Shown here: one piece after another, positions 11,669 to 24,373 of the stretch
How the letters are laid out: every line of letters starts with the position of its first letter
How positions within the stretch are numbered: the stretch's first letter is position 1
Translations under genes and position numbers: made by a program
Notes under the pieces: model-generated
What the model was told of the DNA's origin: nothing
Database searches by the model: none
What the model saw: the letters and a program-made list of their open reading frames with translations, nothing else
Origin: Isoetes taiwanensis
Lineage: Eukaryota; Streptophyta; Lycopodiopsida; Isoetales; Isoetaceae
Direction of reading: 5' to 3'
Assembly (NCBI GenBank): GCA_021234155.1
Contig: JAJEKV010000035.1
Span: forward strand, 11,716,407-11,780,406
Length of the DNA stretch: 64,000 nt

Positions 11669-14158
11669 CTATCTGCACTTGCCCTTAGCTTTCCCTTTTT
11701 TTTCCTTTTTGTTTTTACTTCTGGTGTTATTGGCAGGGGTATTAGAAATGTTTGGGATAGTTTTTTTCCTATTAGCCCTAGACTTACTGATCTGTCTCTT
11801 ATCAGAAGTAGCTATAGTGGAAGAGTTAAGGTAATATTCCAAATCCCAATTGTTATCTTTCTCCCTAGTGCCAGAATTTTCTTTATCACTGTCACACTCA
11901 TCAGATGAAATCCCTCCAGGAATAAACTCAAATAGCTTATTAACAGACATGTCATTAATAGCCATTTTATTTAAATCAGAATTAGGAGAATTATTATTAT
12001 TTATTGGTTCGAGAACTTGCCTTTGTGAAGCCTTTGCAGGTTCAAGGATCTGCAAATCAGCACACTCTGGAGTCTCTGGGACATAATCAATGCCACACTC
12101 TATATCTGTATTTAAATCTTGACTTGAATCCGAACCTTGTGAACACATCTCATTTTCCAATTTATTTGTGTCTTGACTTGTCTGACTCGAGGATATCTGA
12201 ACCTTATTGAAGTCAATTGAAGCCAGCTGTTTTACAAATTTATCAGAGATAATAGCATGATGGTCATGGCAGTTCAAGGAGTCATCAGGGGAGGATAGGT
12301 CTATGAGATCAAGGAAATCCTTTTGAGAGGGCTTAGAAATAGGCTGAGTTTTTGGTGAAGGTAAAATAGACTGAACAGGAATTGGCTCCTCAACATCTGA
12401 ATGCAGTAAATCCATTTGTTCTGCATGTGAATTAGTAAAGATAGCAAATTGATTAGAACAATGAATTACCTCATCATTTTCTTGCTTGCTTGAATCTTCA
12501 GCAGGATTTTCCATCATACTTTTTTCAGGTTCTTCATGATGATGATAAAAGGAAACCTTTTTAGAGGTTTCTGCAATATTTCTCTTGCTGTTGGTATGTT
12601 GAGATGTGCCACCAATATCCACAGTTTGCCCTTTTAAATTATTCCCTGTCACCTTTTTCTGCAAAGAATATTTTGTTTGGATTTCCTTAGTTAATGAATC
12701 TCTCGTACCTTTGGAAGGAATCCAGTTGGATAGATTCCATTTTGCATTGGAGATATAACTTTGATTTCTGTTAGCTAAAGCATTAGAATCTTTAGCAATT
12801 TGAGATAAAGTAGAGTGAAGATTCTTGGTGTTAGAATTTTCCATGCCAACTTTAGCTTTCCCTTTTGCCATATACCTTTCTGATGCAGTCATGATTGTAG
12901 AATTATTGGTATATGTACTGGAAGAATCCTTATGATTAGCAACAAATTGAGAATTTGTACCAATTTGGATTCCTTTCTCCAATCTTTTTTTTGCAATTCT
13001 TCTCGAGCTACCATTTACCTTATTCCATAAGAAAGCCTTTTCTTCTTGGTGTTTTTCTGGAATAGTCATGCTTTGAGTAAGCAATTTAGGAATGTTAGAA
13101 TTGTTCTCCTTGACATTTGAATCTGGAATTTCTTTTCCCTTATAGCTCTCCTTGCAGTTAGTGAACCAGAAATGCCTAAGATCACAAGCAGAGCAAATTG
13201 GAGGTAATCCATTCCACCTAAGATCCAGTGAGATTTTTTGGCCAAAAAAGTCTGTATAGGGAATGGAAATTGGGATGTCTTTAGAGAGGTCAATTTGGAC
13301 ATAAACAACAGGAGGTTTATAGGGAGCATAAACAGTGGATACATAATTTCCAATGGAGTTGAAAAGACTTCTGATCGATTCCTCATTCCAGTAAATTGGA
13401 TTTAAGCCAAATAAGGAAACTGAAGCTACATGGAAATTATTGAGATCAGCAATTGAAAGCCTGGGATTCCATTTTATAAATGAGCAGTGGAAATTTTCCA
13501 AAACAAGGACACCACTATGTAACAGGAAATTTGCAGATCTTTGACAGCCACACTCAACCATAATATATGGATAATTTAGCCAGTATACAGCTTTGATTGA
13601 TAGATCTTTTTGAAGGGATAACAAGAAAGACCATAATTTTTCAATGCTCATGCCAACTTTATTGACTTTAACAATGACAGCAGTATTTGAGAGGCATTTC
13701 AGTTTTTCATGAACCATAGGGGATTTCAGATGAATACCATGGACAGTGGCGAGATTTGAAGCAATGTCTGGTCTCTCTTGTTGAAGAATGTTATCCCAAG
13801 CTTCATCAGAGCGTACTTCATTTGCTGGCCTCGCGACCCCATAAGGAAAAGGAACACCTGTAGCAGGATTGATCTGAGGGCGGTTGCCAGTAGCACTCGG
13901 ATCCTTGGAAAGGTTATCCCAAATTGGAGTCTTATCTGATAATGGAGTCATGTTGCTATTTTGGAGCAGAGAAAAGTCCTTAAAATTCCCAAACGGAATG
14001 AAATTTGACGGATCAGCTGCGATTTTATGAAGATGTGTGAGGAGAGCACCTTGATCCTCTTTCTTGAGCGCGGAAAAGCAGTGAAGGAAAGGCAGAGTAG
14101 AGGAATTTAGGTTTTGGAAGGTATTTAGTACCATGATAACTTCAGGCGAATTCAACAA
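11669..14158 (-). CDS. LINE ORF1, DUF4283-like RNA-binding protein with zinc knuckle
   Basis: This is an uninterrupted 829-codon frame. Residues about 150-310 resemble the DUF4283-type domain of plant L1 ORF1 proteins (KAVYWLNYPYIMVECG, LFGLNPIYWNEESIRSLF, VYVQIDLSKDIP). They are followed by one zinc-knuckle-like motif, ICSACDLRHFWFTNC, with spacing C-x2-C-x3-H-x5-C. The rest is long, polar and Ser/Asn/Lys rich with no known fold, and ends in a basic tail (KEKKGKAKGKCR). ORF1 proteins coat LINE RNA. It is unusual that ORF1 is fully open while ORF2 is broken. Confidence 0.85.
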   Translation of the reverse strand: MLNSPEVIMVLNTFQNLNSSTLPFLHCFSALKKEDQGALLTHLHKIAADPSNFIPFGNFKDFSLLQNSNMTPLSDKTPIWDNLSKDPSATGNRPQINPATGVPFPYGVARPANEVRSDEAWDNILQQERPDIASNLATVHGIHLKSPMVHEKLKCLSNTAVIVKVNKVGMSIEKLWSFLLSLQKDLSIKAVYWLNYPYIMVECGCQRSANFLLHSGVLVLENFHCSFIKWNPRLSIADLNNFHVASVSLFGLNPIYWNEESIRSLFNSIGNYVSTVYAPYKPPVVYVQIDLSKDIPISIPYTDFFGQKISLDLRWNGLPPICSACDLRHFWFTNCKESYKGKEIPDSNVKENNSNIPKLLTQSMTIPEKHQEEKAFLWNKVNGSSRRIAKKRLEKGIQIGTNSQFVANHKDSSSTYTNNSTIMTASERYMAKGKAKVGMENSNTKNLHSTLSQIAKDSNALANRNQSYISNAKWNLSNWIPSKGTRDSLTKEIQTKYSLQKKVTGNNLKGQTVDIGGTSQHTNSKRNIAETSKKVSFYHHHEEPEKSMMENPAEDSSKQENDEVIHCSNQFAIFTNSHAEQMDLLHSDVEEPIPVQSILPSPKTQPISKPSQKDFLDLIDLSSPDDSLNCHDHHAIISDKFVKQLASIDFNKVQISSSQTSQDTNKLENEMCSQGSDSSQDLNTDIECGIDYVPETPECADLQILEPAKASQRQVLEPINNNNSPNSDLNKMAINDMSVNKLFEFIPGGISSDECDSDKENSGTREKDNNWDLEYYLNSSTIATSDKRQISKSRANRKKTIPNISNTPANNTRSKNKKEKKGKAKGKCR

Positions 14159-14322
14159 AGGGGAAATTAAGCAAGGGAAAAACAGGGGGAGGCTAAATAG
14201 GAGAAAATAGGTGGTTAAATGGTAGTAGAGGATCGAATTGGACGAAAAGGGTGGAATAATTTACCTACAAAAGCTAAGCTATAGAGATTAGTCATGTCTG
14301 GAACACTAAAAACTGAGCAAAT

Positions 14323-14619
14323 TCAGCAAGGAGAGTATAATTTGACAACAATTTTATCTTCCGACCAGTCACAGTGAATTCTGAAGATGGCAGTAGCTTG
14401 AATTCTTTTGCTTCCAACAAATTCTTCTAACCAGGAGTCAATGATCTCAGTCTCAAATTCCACACAGCTTGGTACAAAACTGTATTCTTGCAAGAAGAGA
14501 TTATCCGGGAAGAAATTTTCAATTAGGAAAGAATTCCAAAGTTCTTCAGGAGAGCCACGAAGAAAACCACAAATTAACTTTTGTCCCTGCTTTATAATTG
14601 CAAAAATTTTGGTTTCCAT
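14323..14619 (-). CDS. Small ORF upstream of LINE ORF1
   Basis: A 98-codon frame (METKIFAIIKQGQKL...) lies on the same strand within the presumed LINE 5' region, 164 bases ahead of ORF1. I recognise no domain. It may be an upstream ORF or an N-terminal part of ORF1 separated by decay. Confidence 0.35.
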   Translation of the reverse strand: METKIFAIIKQGQKLICGFLRGSPEELWNSFLIENFFPDNLFLQEYSFVPSCVEFETEIIDSWLEEFVGSKRIQATAIFRIHCDWSEDKIVVKLYSPC

Positions 14620-14838
14620 GAGAGAGCAGAATGTCTACAGTTCTAAAATGCTATCCCTCTACAGGGATAGCCTCTTCAATTGCTTGAATTGCCTTCAGAT
14701 CCAACACCAATTCTGTAGTTCAGGGGTGGCTTCTATCAAGAAACGAGTTTGAACAGAAAAGGGCGGAAAAAGACAAAAAGACCAAGAAAGATGGCGCTCC
14801 CATTTTTCGGACTCCATGCATTGTAGTTCTTGCTTTGA

Positions 14839-15164
14839 AATTGAAAAGCCTATTGTAAGTTTTAATTACATTAGTCAATGAGTAAAAGTACTCTAGGAGA
14901 ATAAAATAATGATTTGGAGCAAGGAAAGATGATCTCTTAGAAAAAGGCCGGCATCAAGTGATCTTAGGCTCCTTAAAAAGCTCATGCCGTATGGCTACCC
15001 ATTGACATGGCATTTTTTATGTCTAGAGACTATGCATTATATTTGATAGGGCTCCGATCAGGTCCAAGAAAGTACCGCCTTTTTTGTAAATTTTTATTCT
15101 AGTTTCAGTTTATCAAGATGGATTTATCTAGGGAGGGAAAAGATACCTTAACACACTTCATTGT
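14839..15164. other. No feature recognised
   Basis: This is sequence between the LINE 5' end and the next LINE fragment. Confidence 0.4.
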
Positions 15165-15965
15165 CTAGATGCCATAGCTCATCTCTATCTAGTTGGGGAC
15201 TTAAGAAGATGCTTTTCAAAACCCAAACAATAGTACTATATGGTGCTCTGATTTGGAGTCCTTCGATTCACAAAAAAACATGGAATCAGATAGAATAGAT
15301 GCTGAAAATATTTATCCAAGAGGAGCTGCATGTGCAAAGGCAGATACCATACGCAATATTATTAGCAGAGATATGCCTCCTCCTTTTAGAGCAGAGGCTT
15401 TATGCTTGACACTGGATTTTGGCAACAGGCAGGATGCCTAAAATAACAATGGATCAATCATCTGGATGGCTCAACGAAGTGCATGAATGGGCTGATTGGT
15501 GGGGAATTGTGGCAGAGGACTGGCCGGGTTCAGAGATTGGTATAAAGAAAATGGTACAAGAAAACTTTATCCGAAAGTTATGGGAGAAACGGGGCTCAAA
15601 GATGGCCTTTTATCAGGAAAAGGTAAATCCATTACTTGTTTATGCGAGTTATGATTACTTGAATGCTCCCATCATAAAGTAGCTGAAAAGAACAATTGCA
15701 AGATACAAAACTGGGTCACACTCATTGAAAATAGAGACAAGGCGATGGATGAAACAGGCCCGGAAGGAAAGAATTTGCGACACGGTCAACTGGAAGATGA
15801 AGAGCATGTTTTCTTGCATTGTTAGGAATATTAACACATACGAGAACAATATGGCATCTGTCAAACAAATTTTCATTCTCTATTATCATTAAATCCCAAA
15901 CAGTTAGGATGTTTCATGAAATCAGTAGAATCTCATAGAGAGTTTTTGCTCAGCCTAACGAAGAA
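15165..15965 (+). pseudogene. 3' fragment of a second LINE type (post-RT region), plus strand
   Basis: Across frame changes the plus strand reads IVLYGALIWSPSIHKKTWN, then PYAILLAEICL, then WLNEVHEWADWWGI, then IARYKTGSHSLKIETRRWM, and last DEEHVFLHC. This succession (LLYG.xxW, thumb segment, short zinc motif) matches the C-terminal half of LINE polyproteins unlike the L1 at 6880. It is heavily frameshifted and lacks the RT core. Confidence 0.75.
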
Positions 15966-16064
15966 ATAGGTGCTACTTCATTGTAACTGCGAAGCATGAT
16001 AATATCATTTCATTTCATTGGTACTCACTACATATTCAAATTTGGGTTGGATTATTTTGCTTTA

Positions 16065-17432
16065 TCATATTTGGTGCTTCATCATTTCAAGAAGAATTAG
16101 CAATAGGAAGGAAGGAAGGAAGTATATTTCAACGTCCGCGGAGGCCAAACTTGACCTATGAGACGGTACATGCAGTACACAAAGCAGATAAAACCACACC
16201 AAAAAGACAAATGCTACTATACAATGTGTCCCTACTACTGGGATGAAAAAAACCCCACATGGGAGGAAAAACCCTGGTAGTAGGCTCTCATATCCCTTGT
16301 CCTGTAAGGGATTCTCTGACGGTAGAGACTTGCAAAATGTAGGATGCGAGACGTGCAACCATTGGCGATGCCAGCAATTGATGCAGCGGTGCCTCAGAGC
16401 ATCTAAGATCAGCATGTGTTGCTCGGATATGCGTATATGCCGGACACTCTTGCAGAGCATGGTGCTCATCCTCTACTGTCCGCATGTGGCAACACTGGCA
16501 TATTCTCTCATGCCGGGGGATTCTCTGCCCTCCATCGTAGTCCAACGACACTGTTTCAATTCGAGATGATGGGACCCGTCCTCCTCAGGCAATAGCTCTC
16601 CGTTTCTTCATAGATATATCGCTTTCAAAACCTTGGTGTGGGCCATGTTCCAAGTGTTGGATTAACTTGCGTGTGGTAGTGCTCGCTGTTTTAGGCTTTG
16701 CACGGTGGGTGCATCCCACGCAGTGGTGGCAAAGCTCATTTAGGTGTGCGACTGTCCCTGGGCATCGCATAGCCACAATCTGGCCGGTAGTCTATAGACC
16801 ACGTTGCGAACCACCCCTGACAGTGCTCCTGCCATACCCTCTTCAGTCGTTGTGGCTCTTGTGCCAATAACAAAGCCCTCGGGGGAAGACGTTGTGCATC
16901 CATGCTGGTGACCTTGTGGAAATATGCAAGATGTCTGCGCATAGCGGAATGTTGCGGGGCGAACCCAGGTCTCATATAGCAAAATCGATAAGGCACCGGT
17001 CCTTGATACCTAGATCAGTATGTTAAGAAGGCCTTTTGCACCCTCTCTAGCTTATCCCCGTGTTCTTGCTAATCGGCCTGACCCCCAGACCTCTACCCCA
17101 TACAAATCAATACCGGGTTCAACGAGTGCTCACGAGCGAGGTGTGCTCTCGCCCCATCCACATAGGTCTATTCTCAGAAGCGGCTATTCTCGCATAGCAT
17201 ACGAGGGCTTTCCATCCCACTGACCCGTCTTTCCACACAATGTCATCCCATAACATGCTAAGCGCCAAAAGTCGATTCCTAGATACTTGAAGGTCCTTAC
17301 AACATCCACCTTCTGTCCTCTGTAATAGAGATCTGGGATATCATGCTGCGAGGAGAGGACTGCCAGGAGCTTAGTTTTCTGCAGGTTCACCGTCATTCCT
17401 GTTGTGTCACAAAATATGGTACGATGTTCAAG
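16065..17432 (-). pseudogene. 3' fragment of LINE, minus strand, cut by the 25-kb LTR element
   Basis: On the minus strand it begins ILEHRTIFCDTTGMTVNLQKTK with FKYLGIDF, the palm end and thumb of a LINE RT. It continues through LPPRALLLA and ends with the zinc motif CQCCHMRTVEDEHHALQEC and PAYTHIRATHADL. The YADD motif would lie further right and is missing: the 25-kb LTR element starts at 17438, just after its TSD. A short GGAA repeat lies near 16105-16125. The fragment is in many frames and not functional. Confidence 0.82.
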
Positions 17433-17437
17433 TATCC

Positions 17438-19048
17438 TGTGACGCTCCCTGAATATATACGGCGCTCCGGATGTATACATACGGGGACTTCCCCCTCCCA
17501 TGGCAATCAGCTCACCATGAGCAGGGCCCTCCGTCTAACTCGGACCATCTATAGAAAGATGCCCGGGTGAAGGACACGGAGGTGTCATTCGGCCCACGCC
17601 TTCAATGGGGCTCCTAAGTCGCGGAAGCGTGAATACATGTTAGCACACAACATAAATCATATATAAATAACCACCACGAAGGGTGGCACATCCATCCAAG
17701 TACTAATGGCAAAGAATATGCATCTAATCCTAAGGAAAACACCCCAAACCCTAGGTTCTACCCCGGCTCAGACTCCAGTGAGGATCGACTGACGGCTAGG
17801 TCTCAAGAGGTTAGCAGACCGAATCTTGGCATGGCGTTGGCTGGCATAGAACATCGGCTAGGGTTGTCCACTCCATCCGCCCCTCCTGTGCACACTTTGC
17901 AGATGAGTCGAATCATGCTATGGCGTCACTATAGCCTTCCGGACACGCAGACTCAAGGTATCACCCTTCGAGCCTACTACAGGGTTCATGAAGCCCCGTC
18001 CGATGAGGCAGGTCGGGGAAGCGTCCCCTTCCAGGATCACAGTGGTTCCATGGGTGGACTAGAGAATACGTGCCGCATCAGCGACCCCCGCATCCGTACC
18101 CGACTTACTCGCCCTAAATCTACTCAATGTACAGGATGCCCCATGCGGGTCACACCTCTGTACCCAGGGAGTGTCAGACCCATACCCGGCCTGGATCGCG
18201 CCTAGCTCACTGGCCGGCTATTAGGCCTAGTCCACTGTAGGAGTCTCAGGAGCCTTTTATGTTCGTGCAAGACCCCACCCCCGCTTCACCACTGTGTCCC
18301 TTGTTTGGTGCTAAGTCATGCCATAGCATCCACGACTCGGTGGTCTCTTGTGCACAGGCCGCATATAATGGGAATTACAGGGATCCTACCTAGGAGCATA
18401 CTAATAAACATGGCTCAGAGGTCTCTACCCCCCTTAATTCCCCCATTTCAAGGGTAATACTATGCAAAGAACTATCAATCCATCATTTAAGAGCAAGTAC
18501 AGAATCAGAGATAAGGAGAACTCACCTTTGCAATCAAGGGTTAGTTCCTACAGGTAAAGCATAGAGAACACAGAGAAACAGAAGAAATACACACAACAAG
18601 TGCCCAACAGGGGCGCTACCCTACAGATAACACAGCTAAGCTACAGACTAACCGTCGAATCGGGCTTGGGATGGCTCCATCTCGATTTGCTGAAGGGTGC
18701 CTGGCGGCTGCTCCTCCTCCTCCATCTCCAATTGCTCCTAATTCGAATTGGGGCACAAAAGCCCTAATTTGGGTGTCCAAAATGGAAACCCTACCTTGCC
18801 CAATCGATTTGGGCCAGGTGGCATGCTCTAGATTGGTTTATATTAGCTAATTTGGTATTTTAGCCCTTTTTAATATTAGGATAAGCCCTAAATTCGAATT
18901 AGGGTTTTGGGTTAGGTTTCCACCTTTATAATTTAATTATTAACATAGCTAACCTTAGCTTATGAATAATTAATGGCACATTAATTATTCATGGTGACGT
19001 GTCATGTATTTATACTTAAATAAGCGTATAAATATGTGGAACGTCACA
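17438..19048 (-). repeat. 3' LTR of the 25-kb element
   Basis: This 1611-bp repeat is largely identical to 40897-42522 in its outer parts. Clustered differences lie in the GC-rich middle (about 17760-18330). Its left tip abuts TSD TATCC. Confidence 0.9.
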
Positions 19049-19062
19049 TTCTCCCCACCTTA
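19049..19062 (-). other. Polypurine tract of the 25-kb element
   Basis: On the minus strand AAGGTGGGGAGAA directly precedes TGTGACG of the 3' LTR, a typical plant gypsy PPT. Confidence 0.8.
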
Positions 19063-22000
19063 AAAATGATGCTGTCCTCAGCATCAAGACTACTCTTGTT
19101 GCAGAGCAACACATCATACATTGGAAGGAAGTCTCCCCTCCTTAAAGAGATAGCGTGAGATTATAAGTGACACAGACGTTGTCATGTTCAAAGTGATTAA
19201 GCTTGAAATGACTCGTAATGTGCATTTATAACTCTGGGATATAAGAGTAGAGGTATAGATCAGACATGATCATGGGTTAGGACTGTCAAAAGTCAACAGT
19301 CAAGGTTTGTGGAAGTCTCACCGTTTCATTCGTGGTGACGAGTTCAGTTACTTAATGTAATTTTGCATCTAAATTTGGTTTTCCTATTTTGTTATAATTT
19401 TAACAACTCATATATTGCTATCGTGAGTGTTTAGATGCCCCTGACATTTATAGCTACCCTTTAATAGAATTATATATTATACTGTATTTGCCATTTTGAC
19501 CTATATACTTTAATATTAATTACAGACAGACGTTCTTCATTTATTATTCATAACCTTGTTATAACATTATCTAAGTCTCGTTATTCCCTCAGAAGTTTGT
19601 GTAAGACATATATACTTATGTCCTTCTATTATATTTGATTATATGTTTAAATAGTTTGCTCCTTTGGATTATCGTTAATGTTTCCACACTCACACTCTCT
19701 ATCTTTAGCATAGATTATAATCACATGAGGACACATATTAATTCATTGGTTATGTTTATACATTTACTCCCGATATTCTTACATTTGGATTACTTATTTA
19801 TTCTATTGCTATTTTCGTAAATTTATCACACATACAGAGACTCTTATATTTACAGGGCATAGATACAACTGACATATACATTCGACGTAATTGGTACCGC
19901 CCCGGTTGCTTTTCGGCAGTGCTATGGCTATGCAATCGTCCTGTATCACAGAAGGCCAGTTGTGACGATGGTGTCCACGACGGAAGCATCGAAATCATGC
20001 CTGGTCTGCCCTGAGCCTGTTAGATGGTGATGACTGAGGAAGTCCCGGGCTCATACTCGAAGTAGAAGTGCTAAACGCTGGGAATAAGGAGTGGTAATGT
20101 ATCCTTATTTTGGATGGATACTGGAGAAAATTGATATAACGATAGTTACCTAATAATTATGAGGATGAATTTACCATGCGGCATCTATGTTGCCATTCAA
20201 CGTAGAAGGAGACTGGATATAGCACCATATATGATTATCTACCGTAGTCCACGTTAAAGAGGTACTATAGTAAGGTGGGAAACTGGATTATAAATACCCA
20301 GCTCATGAAAGGGAGATCACTTTAGAAGTGTAGGTTTCGACAATGGTGGTGAAGGTATAGAATGTCGACTTACTTGAGTTGAGGTATGATTCGCGGAACG
20401 GTAGATAATAATGTCGTATGAGGCTGTTGATCCATAAACTATGAATTAGAAAATTACACATATATTGTGTTTGGTAAAGAGATTGATGTTCCTGAGGCGT
20501 GAAATAAAGACGCAAGATTATAGACGACTAAGAAGACCACATAACCACGTGGATACGTTTAATGACATTGATCAAATATCGTGTGTGTATCCCGAGGAGT
20601 AATTCCGCATTGGTATATATGTACTAGGACCATTTAATAGTAAAACATAACTAAAAGAAAATAGTATATATACTAGAAGTTTTAGTTCACATTCCATATG
20701 AATACGGAAGTAATGACTAGAGCTTGAGGACGAAGGCAACTAAGGCTAGTGGTGTCGAAACTACAACATGTGTATGGTACTAGATAACCAAGTTGAGGAA
20801 ATAAGTTGGTCGGAAGTATGAATATAGCTAGATGCCTATGTCAACGAGTTACATATGAGTGTAGACTTAAGGTTGGTGCACACATGTTACTATATCATAT
20901 AATAACAACGTAGCGGTCTTGGATGTTGGAAGGACTTAGTAGTATCAAATACTACACTAGCGAGGGTATCAAGGATGTCGATTGTGACATCCAGATGTAT
21001 GTCATATTAAAAGATAGAAGAATATTCGTACAAGGCAAGTGAAATATTATTTGACAAGGTTTAAAGAATGAGCGTAATGATATGCTTATATACGAAGATA
21101 TTGGGTTAGGTATGCTTTACCAGAGATAAGCATTCAAGTTATCCCAATAGTTGGAGTTGACTATCTTAGATACGTCGTACTAAGGGAGATGAAAAGAGTT
21201 TAAATCAGTGAGAATAGCTAGAGTAAGTCTAGCATATACGGTGATGTCACATTCAAAAACATCCCGAGGATGGTTGGAACGGTATTGGAATAACCGATAT
21301 TGAGAGCTTGACTACTCAAAGGTTCTAGATACCAATGAATTACTTCAGCGTTAAGCTGAGAGCATTTATTCGGTTTTGGGGATAAAAAGATATATAAAAT
21401 ATTGCATCCCCCTGATGGAAGAAAAGAAGGAGTACAATGACTTTGATGATTATACTGTTAGGGATAACCGAGAAGAGGGCAATACATAGCAATCCAAGTC
21501 CCGATAAAAATCAAGACGAGGTGTGTAGATTACAAGGAGTGAGATTATATAGACTAGTAGTCCATATATCTTAAGAGTTACGCTATGCGCGGGGAACAAT
21601 TGTAGGTACTGAAGTAGAAGGTAGAGGATCCGTTGCCTTGAGGCATAGACCCGTTAGAGGTTATGACTTTGAAACTCTTAAGAGGGTAAGGAATTGGATA
21701 ATCATATGGCGGTTACTAACGAGGATTGAAACATTGGGTTTTCCTATTAGAAGACCAGGAGGTTTGAGTGCCTCCACTTCATTATGAGGGAGTCAAAGAC
21801 GGCAGCATTTGAAGCTGATCAAAAGCTGAAGTCGACCTGATAACTTAAGAAAAATAGGTTAAGTGTAACTAAGCATGGGTAATATGGAGGACACAAAAGA
21901 TCCTTAGTGAAAGAAGCCTTTAGAAAAGCTCTGCATGTGAGGTAATATCCCTCGAAATTATGGCATAATCTCATGGGGGAACAATTATAGGTTATGTACG

Positions 22001-23979
22001 GGGTTAAAGTACCATAAGGCACTAAAGGAATGGTTGAAATAACTAGGGACCCTATCAAAATATAGGCAGCATATAGAATCCGCCCCTGTCGATTTGGGAA
22101 ATAGGTGGCGAAGCCACATCATAAAGGTACATAGGCGATGGATTTTGTTTCAAGGAACTACCAAGCTTACACTTTAGCTAAGTTAGAGCAAAGCTCTAGC
22201 ATTGTGGGATGTGGATATATGTTTATTATGTACATATCATGTACAGATACGATAAACATCTTAGGGAGGTAATTTAGGTGGCGACGCAAGGAGAGAAAGA
22301 CGAGGGTATCCTAAAGTTACTGATGAAGGATCTGGAGATACGTTTGAAATGTGCAAAGGACCGTCAATCCGTTGCATGCTAGGGTATGAGGTGGCAGTTG
22401 GCACTTGAAATAAATGTCAACGGCCAATAGAATAAAGTTGAAGGTAGTGGGGTTGAGTAGTACAATAGTACAATTCCAGGATAAGTAGCGAATAGCAGTT
22501 ACCTGTTAAATGTTCGAATGTGTCTTGCATAGACACCTAAGACTAGCTTTCCCACATGATCCATACCTGGATCAGGCAGAGGTAACGCCATGGGTTATAT
22601 GGGGGTGCAAGTTAACATATACAGGACTCGAACATTGATACAAGCCCGGGTTATATTAAACGTAGGTAATTGTAGAAAGGCTCACTAAATACAAGGCAAG
22701 CACCTTGATGACTCCAGGTAACTTACGAAGGCTCACTCACTCTCAGGCCATGACTATGGCTTAAATGAGGATGCCAAGTTATTTGGAATGCCAGAACAGC
22801 GTTATAGCATTATGACAGAGAAACGTAATGACTAACAATTCCAGGATATAGGATAATATTGAATCATAACCCCCAATGATAGGTGGGTTGACAACAGAAG
22901 GAGCATATAATAATGGCTTAGAAGCTACAAGACGGTTACCGGATACGTAAAGGAGTAATTGGATTGGTGACTCTACTGAATAGAGGTCACAGCCAAAGAG
23001 TGAAATATGTAGCTGTGGCAGGCGTAAGGGTCGGAATACTGAAAATCTATCATAGACTTATATTGAAGAAGAGAAGGAATAAAGGACCCTGATGCATGAT
23101 ATTTAGCAATCTGGATATAGGAAGGTTATTTCCTAACATGAAGGTTAGTCTTTGCTAACATGCAAAGATATACCTGCAGCTTGAAAGGCAGCAAGAGCCG
23201 AAAAACTCTTTAAAGATTTGGTGTATGGCTTAGGGAAGAAGACGTCCATGTCTTAGGACAACATGGTGAATTGAGTTCATCAGGGACCTTTTTTATAAAT
23301 AGATAGATAGGTAGATAGCATTTATACGTCATGCCATATTGGCAGCGCCCATGAGGACATATGACGGATCCCCAGAGACTTGAACACAAGATCTCTGAAT
23401 AGAGGAGGCCTATCTTGAGAGGTCTTTGGGTGCTACTGTCCTTTGGGATATTCATATAATCCCTTGGAATATGTAAGTTCATTTGCAGAACCTAAAGACG
23501 TTTAGGTATTAAAATAATGGTTGGAAACATTTTGCTCGGACCTTATCTAGGTACCCTAGAAGGGGGTGAGTAATCGACAATGGTTGGGTGGCATTGGAAT
23601 GTACGGGAGAACAACTCCAAAAGAGGGTAGACTGCTGTCACTTTGACAGGCGTGTGGCATAGATAATTAATCACATCCATATAGATGGTAAAGTTTGGCA
23701 CAAAGTGTTGACATTATTGTGGGTTCTAACACAAACACTCACTACGTATTACAAAGTTTGTACCGTGGTCTGGGAAAATGGTCCATAAAAAAAAAACACG
23801 ACCATTGAGAAGAAGTAGTGAGGGGTGGTAGGATTAAAGCTACCCATGGTCTAGGGGGGTGCTGCATGGCAGTCCCTAGTTGGTTGGGCGAAAAGAAATC
23901 CTTTCTCTGGGGGTTGAGATGAGGCAAGGTTTAGAGACTAGAGAGAGACAACGTTAATTATAGTTATGTCTATAAAACA
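19063..23979. other. Interior of the 25-kb element without recognisable genes
   Basis: There are no ORFs above about 90 codons and no gag-pol motifs I could confirm. Base composition is purine-rich on the plus strand over long parts. A short GATA run lies near 23301. It may be ancient, fully decayed internal sequence. Confidence 0.5.
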
Positions 23980-24173
23980 TCTATATCTATATATAATAAT
24001 AAAGGCGTTTTATGATAGTCTGTGCGCAATCTTAGCTGTAGATTTTCTTACTTTAATTTTATCCCTTCGATTGACCGTTTCTTTTCCACAACCCCCCCGC
24101 TTCCTATTTCTGTTGTAGATGCCATAGTCTCTCCGACAATGCTCCTCGCCATGGCCAACGATTTGCTCATTCC

Positions 24174-24249
24174 TGTTTGCTCATAACATTTTTTTCGTTC
24201 GTGTCTACTCATTTTATGGCAGAGATGCACTATTTATCCATCTATGAAA
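24174..24249 (+). repeat. 76-bp direct repeat, left copy, in Helitron
   Basis: It starts TGTTTGC and contains GTGTCTACTCATTTTATGGC. It recurs at 24885-24960 with a few differences, so the pair brackets the captured protease exons. Confidence 0.85.
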
Positions 24250-24373
24250 TCCGGCAACTGCTGAAGAAGAAAGGGGATTTTTCTTTGGAGTAGGTCAGAG
24301 TTTTTGTTGGCCAAAGATTTGCAGTTCCGGTTCGCTCATTCCGGCCTTCTCTGCCATTCTGGTTTCCTCTGCC

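Larger units (their letters stand above)
6880..14829 (-). mobile_element. L1-type LINE, near full length
   Basis: The LINE is on the minus strand. Its 3' end is a run of 26 T on the plus strand (6880-6905), and it carries ORF1 (11669-14158) followed by ORF2 (endonuclease, RT and zinc domain, about 7958-11634). The 9-bp word TTGCTTTGA occurs directly outside the tail (6871-6879) and again at 14830-14838, which I take as the target-site duplication and thus as the 5' end. Order and domains match plant L1 elements. The ORF2 breaks are few: two in-frame nonsense codons and some frame changes. Confidence 0.88.

Noticed and set aside
17831-18205. A 124-codon ORF inside the left LTR of the 25-kb element
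   Set aside because: It is disrupted in the other LTR and shows no family resemblance; taken as chance in GC-rich LTR sequence.
21480-21560. A possible RT fragment (RCVDYKE-like peptide on the plus strand)
   Set aside because: Only one short similarity, no neighbouring RT motifs, and the wrong strand for the host element.
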